From JBBATK01 sp044228285 (GTDB lineage: Bacteria > Bacteroidota > Ignavibacteria > Kapaibacteriales > NICIL-2): DNA of 45,249 nt. The DNA lies in assembly GCA_044228285.1 (NCBI GenBank), contig JBGAVD010000011.1, positions 1 to 45,249 on the forward strand, given 5' to 3'. The translations under genes were made by a program, and so were the position numbers. Below are positions 43,856 to 45,249 of this stretch, piece by piece; positions within the stretch are counted from its first letter, which is position 1, and each line of letters starts with the position of its first letter. The notes beneath the pieces are model-generated. The model was not told where the DNA came from. It ran no database searches and was given only the letters and a program-made list of their open reading frames with translations.

Positions 43856-44254
43856 ATGAAGTCTACCATTTTACTATGCATACTACTGGTGGTACTCTGT
43901 TCGTGCGATTCACAGATACCAGTGGATTATGTATTCATGAATCATAGTGACAGTACCCTGAAAATTTCTTACCGACGTCCTGCTGGTTCACAGCAGAATG
44001 CTGGAGACACAACTATTTTTCTCAAGCCAGACTCAGTCGTCGTTCTATTCACCAAAACACTTGTTGCTGACAGAGTGTTCAATCCTGAATCAGGAAGAGA
44101 TACAATCTGGTCTATGGGTCCAACTTGGGTGTATCGCCCAGACGGCACTCGTTTGCCACAACGCTACCTTCCGAGTGCACGATGGGGATATACAGAACTC
44201 AGTAGGTACCATGGACAGTTGGACTTTGTATTTGGCAATTTCGACTTGCAATGA
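43856..44254 (+). CDS. Small hypothetical lipoprotein
   Basis: The 132-residue protein has a lipoprotein signal (M-K-S-T-I-L-L-C-I-L-L-V-V-L-C-S-C) with the lipid-accepting Cys at 17. The remainder is a short strand-rich domain with no family I recognise; it starts with V-D-Y-V-F-M-N-H-S-D-S-T-L-K-I, which could be a small immunoglobulin-like fold. It is on the same strand as the acetyltransferase, convergent with the VOC gene. Confidence 0.65.
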   Translation: MKSTILLCILLVVLCSCDSQIPVDYVFMNHSDSTLKISYRRPAGSQQNAGDTTIFLKPDSVVVLFTKTLVADRVFNPESGRDTIWSMGPTWVYRPDGTRLPQRYLPSARWGYTELSRYHGQLDFVFGNFDLQ

Positions 44255-44400
44255 GAAGTCGAGTGATATCGGGCAAGCCGTCGAGCAACGAAGTTGCGAG
44301 CATGAAGATGAATCACTTACGGTTCCGTTAATGTAGTCAATTAGTCTGCGAATCACTTCAGCCCGAAGGCATTGTTTCATGAGAGTGGCTCACAAACATT

Positions 44401-44802
44401 TTATTCATGCCTTTGCTGCGCAAAGGCAATGATGTGACCGTCTGGGTCAGCAAAGTAGCACACCTCGTCGCCCCAATCTCGAGGCAGACATGGACTTAGA
44501 AGTTCCGCTCCACAATGACAAGCATGTTGGAATGCGGATTGAACGTCCTCAACGAGTAAGTAGAGTTCGCACCGAGCATAGTTCTTTGCTTCAGGGCGAA
44601 TGTCGATAGCCGAACCGAGTAGCTTCGCAATACCTCTACTTGGCATGAGTCCAAGTGTAAAGAAATCATGGAGTTGGAACTCCGTCATACCAGGGACGTA
44701 CAAGTTTGCATTCTTCTGCAGCAATTTTTGATAGAACTGCGTACTCAGGTCCTGGTCCTGAACATAGAGAATTGTGTGGAGTCTTTTGAACTCAAGAGGC
44801 AT
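44401..44802 (-). CDS. VOC-superfamily protein (glyoxalase/dioxygenase fold)
   Basis: The 133-residue protein has the paired beta-alpha-beta-beta-beta plan: L-H-T-I-L-Y-V-Q-D-Q-D-L-S-T-Q-F-Y at the start, C-E-L-Y-L-L-V-E-D-V at the second half, and D-P-D-G-H-I-I-A-F-A at the end, the usual glyoxalase/bleomycin-resistance signature. Metal ligands cannot be assigned surely. Function is unknown; relatives act as lyases, dioxygenases or resistance binders. The 44803-45249 end of the window has no supported gene, only a GGGAGATC/GATCTCCC hairpin at 45145-45166. Confidence 0.8.
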   Translation of the reverse strand: MPLEFKRLHTILYVQDQDLSTQFYQKLLQKNANLYVPGMTEFQLHDFFTLGLMPSRGIAKLLGSAIDIRPEAKNYARCELYLLVEDVQSAFQHACHCGAELLSPCLPRDWGDEVCYFADPDGHIIAFAQQRHE

Positions 44803-45249
44803 AGGTATCAGTGTATAAAGAATGGGCTTCGTGTTAAAGGACTGGAGCCTCGTAAGTGCTAGTCCATATGCTAAAAGGTTTGAGATTATATAGGATACAT
44901 TACTCCAAATAACCCAAAAAGCTGGGATTGTTAGGTGCTTTTGTTAGTGTTAATTTTTAATGACCTTGAAATTGTGTTGTGTGGATAAAGTACAATTGTT
45001 TAGTATTGCGCCGGATTACACTACGACGTTTTCAACACGCGAAGCAGCTTCAGTCGTTCGACGCAACTCAAACACAACTTGCATCAGCCCGACTAAAGTG
45101 TAAAGCAGGAGCTGCAGAATTAGTGCCGGACAGCGTGATTGAACGGGAGATCATTGAAGATCTCCCAATGATGGTTAATAACTGTGGAGCGTGTGTGCTT
45201 GGCGCAAGCTCATATCAGAAAATACAATACCTGTTGTATTGAGTCCTAA

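Noticed and set aside
44979..45242. 87-codon plus-strand frame at the right edge
   Set aside because: GTG start lacks a ribosome binding site, the frame contains a hairpin, and no family is recognised; it could not be supported.

Overview
The window looks like a chromosome segment of a Bacteroidota/Chlorobi-type (FCB group) bacterium, possibly close to the Kapabacteria/Ignavibacteria. Two proteins (at 950-2170 and 32543-37021) end in clear type IX secretion (T9SS) type A sorting domains and a third has a decayed-looking one. Many lipoproteins carry ordinary lipoboxes, and the gene set is otherwise housekeeping. The lineage is inferred from protein features only; no rRNA or tRNA gene was seen.

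Layout. 1-2170: one T9SS cargo gene broken into two frames inside a short duplication. 2644-3204: a DHFR-like reductase. 3270-3831: eight tandem ~70-bp double-hairpin repeats. 3863-5313 (minus): DUF4287, DUF1801 and a metallophosphoesterase. 5622-7989 (minus): hmgA-hpd, two consecutive steps of tyrosine catabolism. 8387-14147 (minus): a TetR-HlyD-ATPase-ATPase-permease-permease exporter operon laid out like E. coli cecR-ybhGFSR. YbhF is split into two genes, and two small overlapping ORFs fill the only gap. 14619-19673: VOC protein, GlxA/AraC-type regulator, lipoprotein, alpha/beta hydrolase and amino acid permease. 20090-23163 (minus): isoaspartyl peptidase, coaX and birA, with a repeat island between coaX and birA. 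23180-27989: mnmE and mnmG, whose products work together on tRNA wobble uridine, separated by 1.5 kb of repeats. 27990-28928: a long non-coding stretch whose right end holds a cluster of DnaA-box-like nonamers next to mnmG, a possible replication origin. 28929-32066: enoyl-CoA hydratase, OmpA-like protein and two tandem secreted cyclophilins. 32543-38881 (minus): a 1492-residue BNR/PKD surface protein and a VWA-OmpA lipoprotein. 39417-40025 (minus): a RAYT-type (REP-associated tyrosine) transposase beside a third repeat island. 40097-44802: tyrS, a beta-helix protein, a GNAT acetyltransferase, a small lipoprotein and a VOC protein.

The main theme beyond housekeeping genes is a mobile-repeat system. 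Twenty copies of a 22-bp palindrome lie in three islands. Eighteen of them carry the GTAG tetranucleotide (or its complement CTAC) on at least one edge, and the only RAYT gene in the window directly abuts one island. Repeats have been copied further as higher-order tandem blocks of about 85, 238 and 514 bp. The other points most worth checking are the small-ORF pair inside the exporter operon, the palindromic TetR operator candidate, the DnaA-box cluster beside mnmG, and the duplication-associated frameshift at 846-960.
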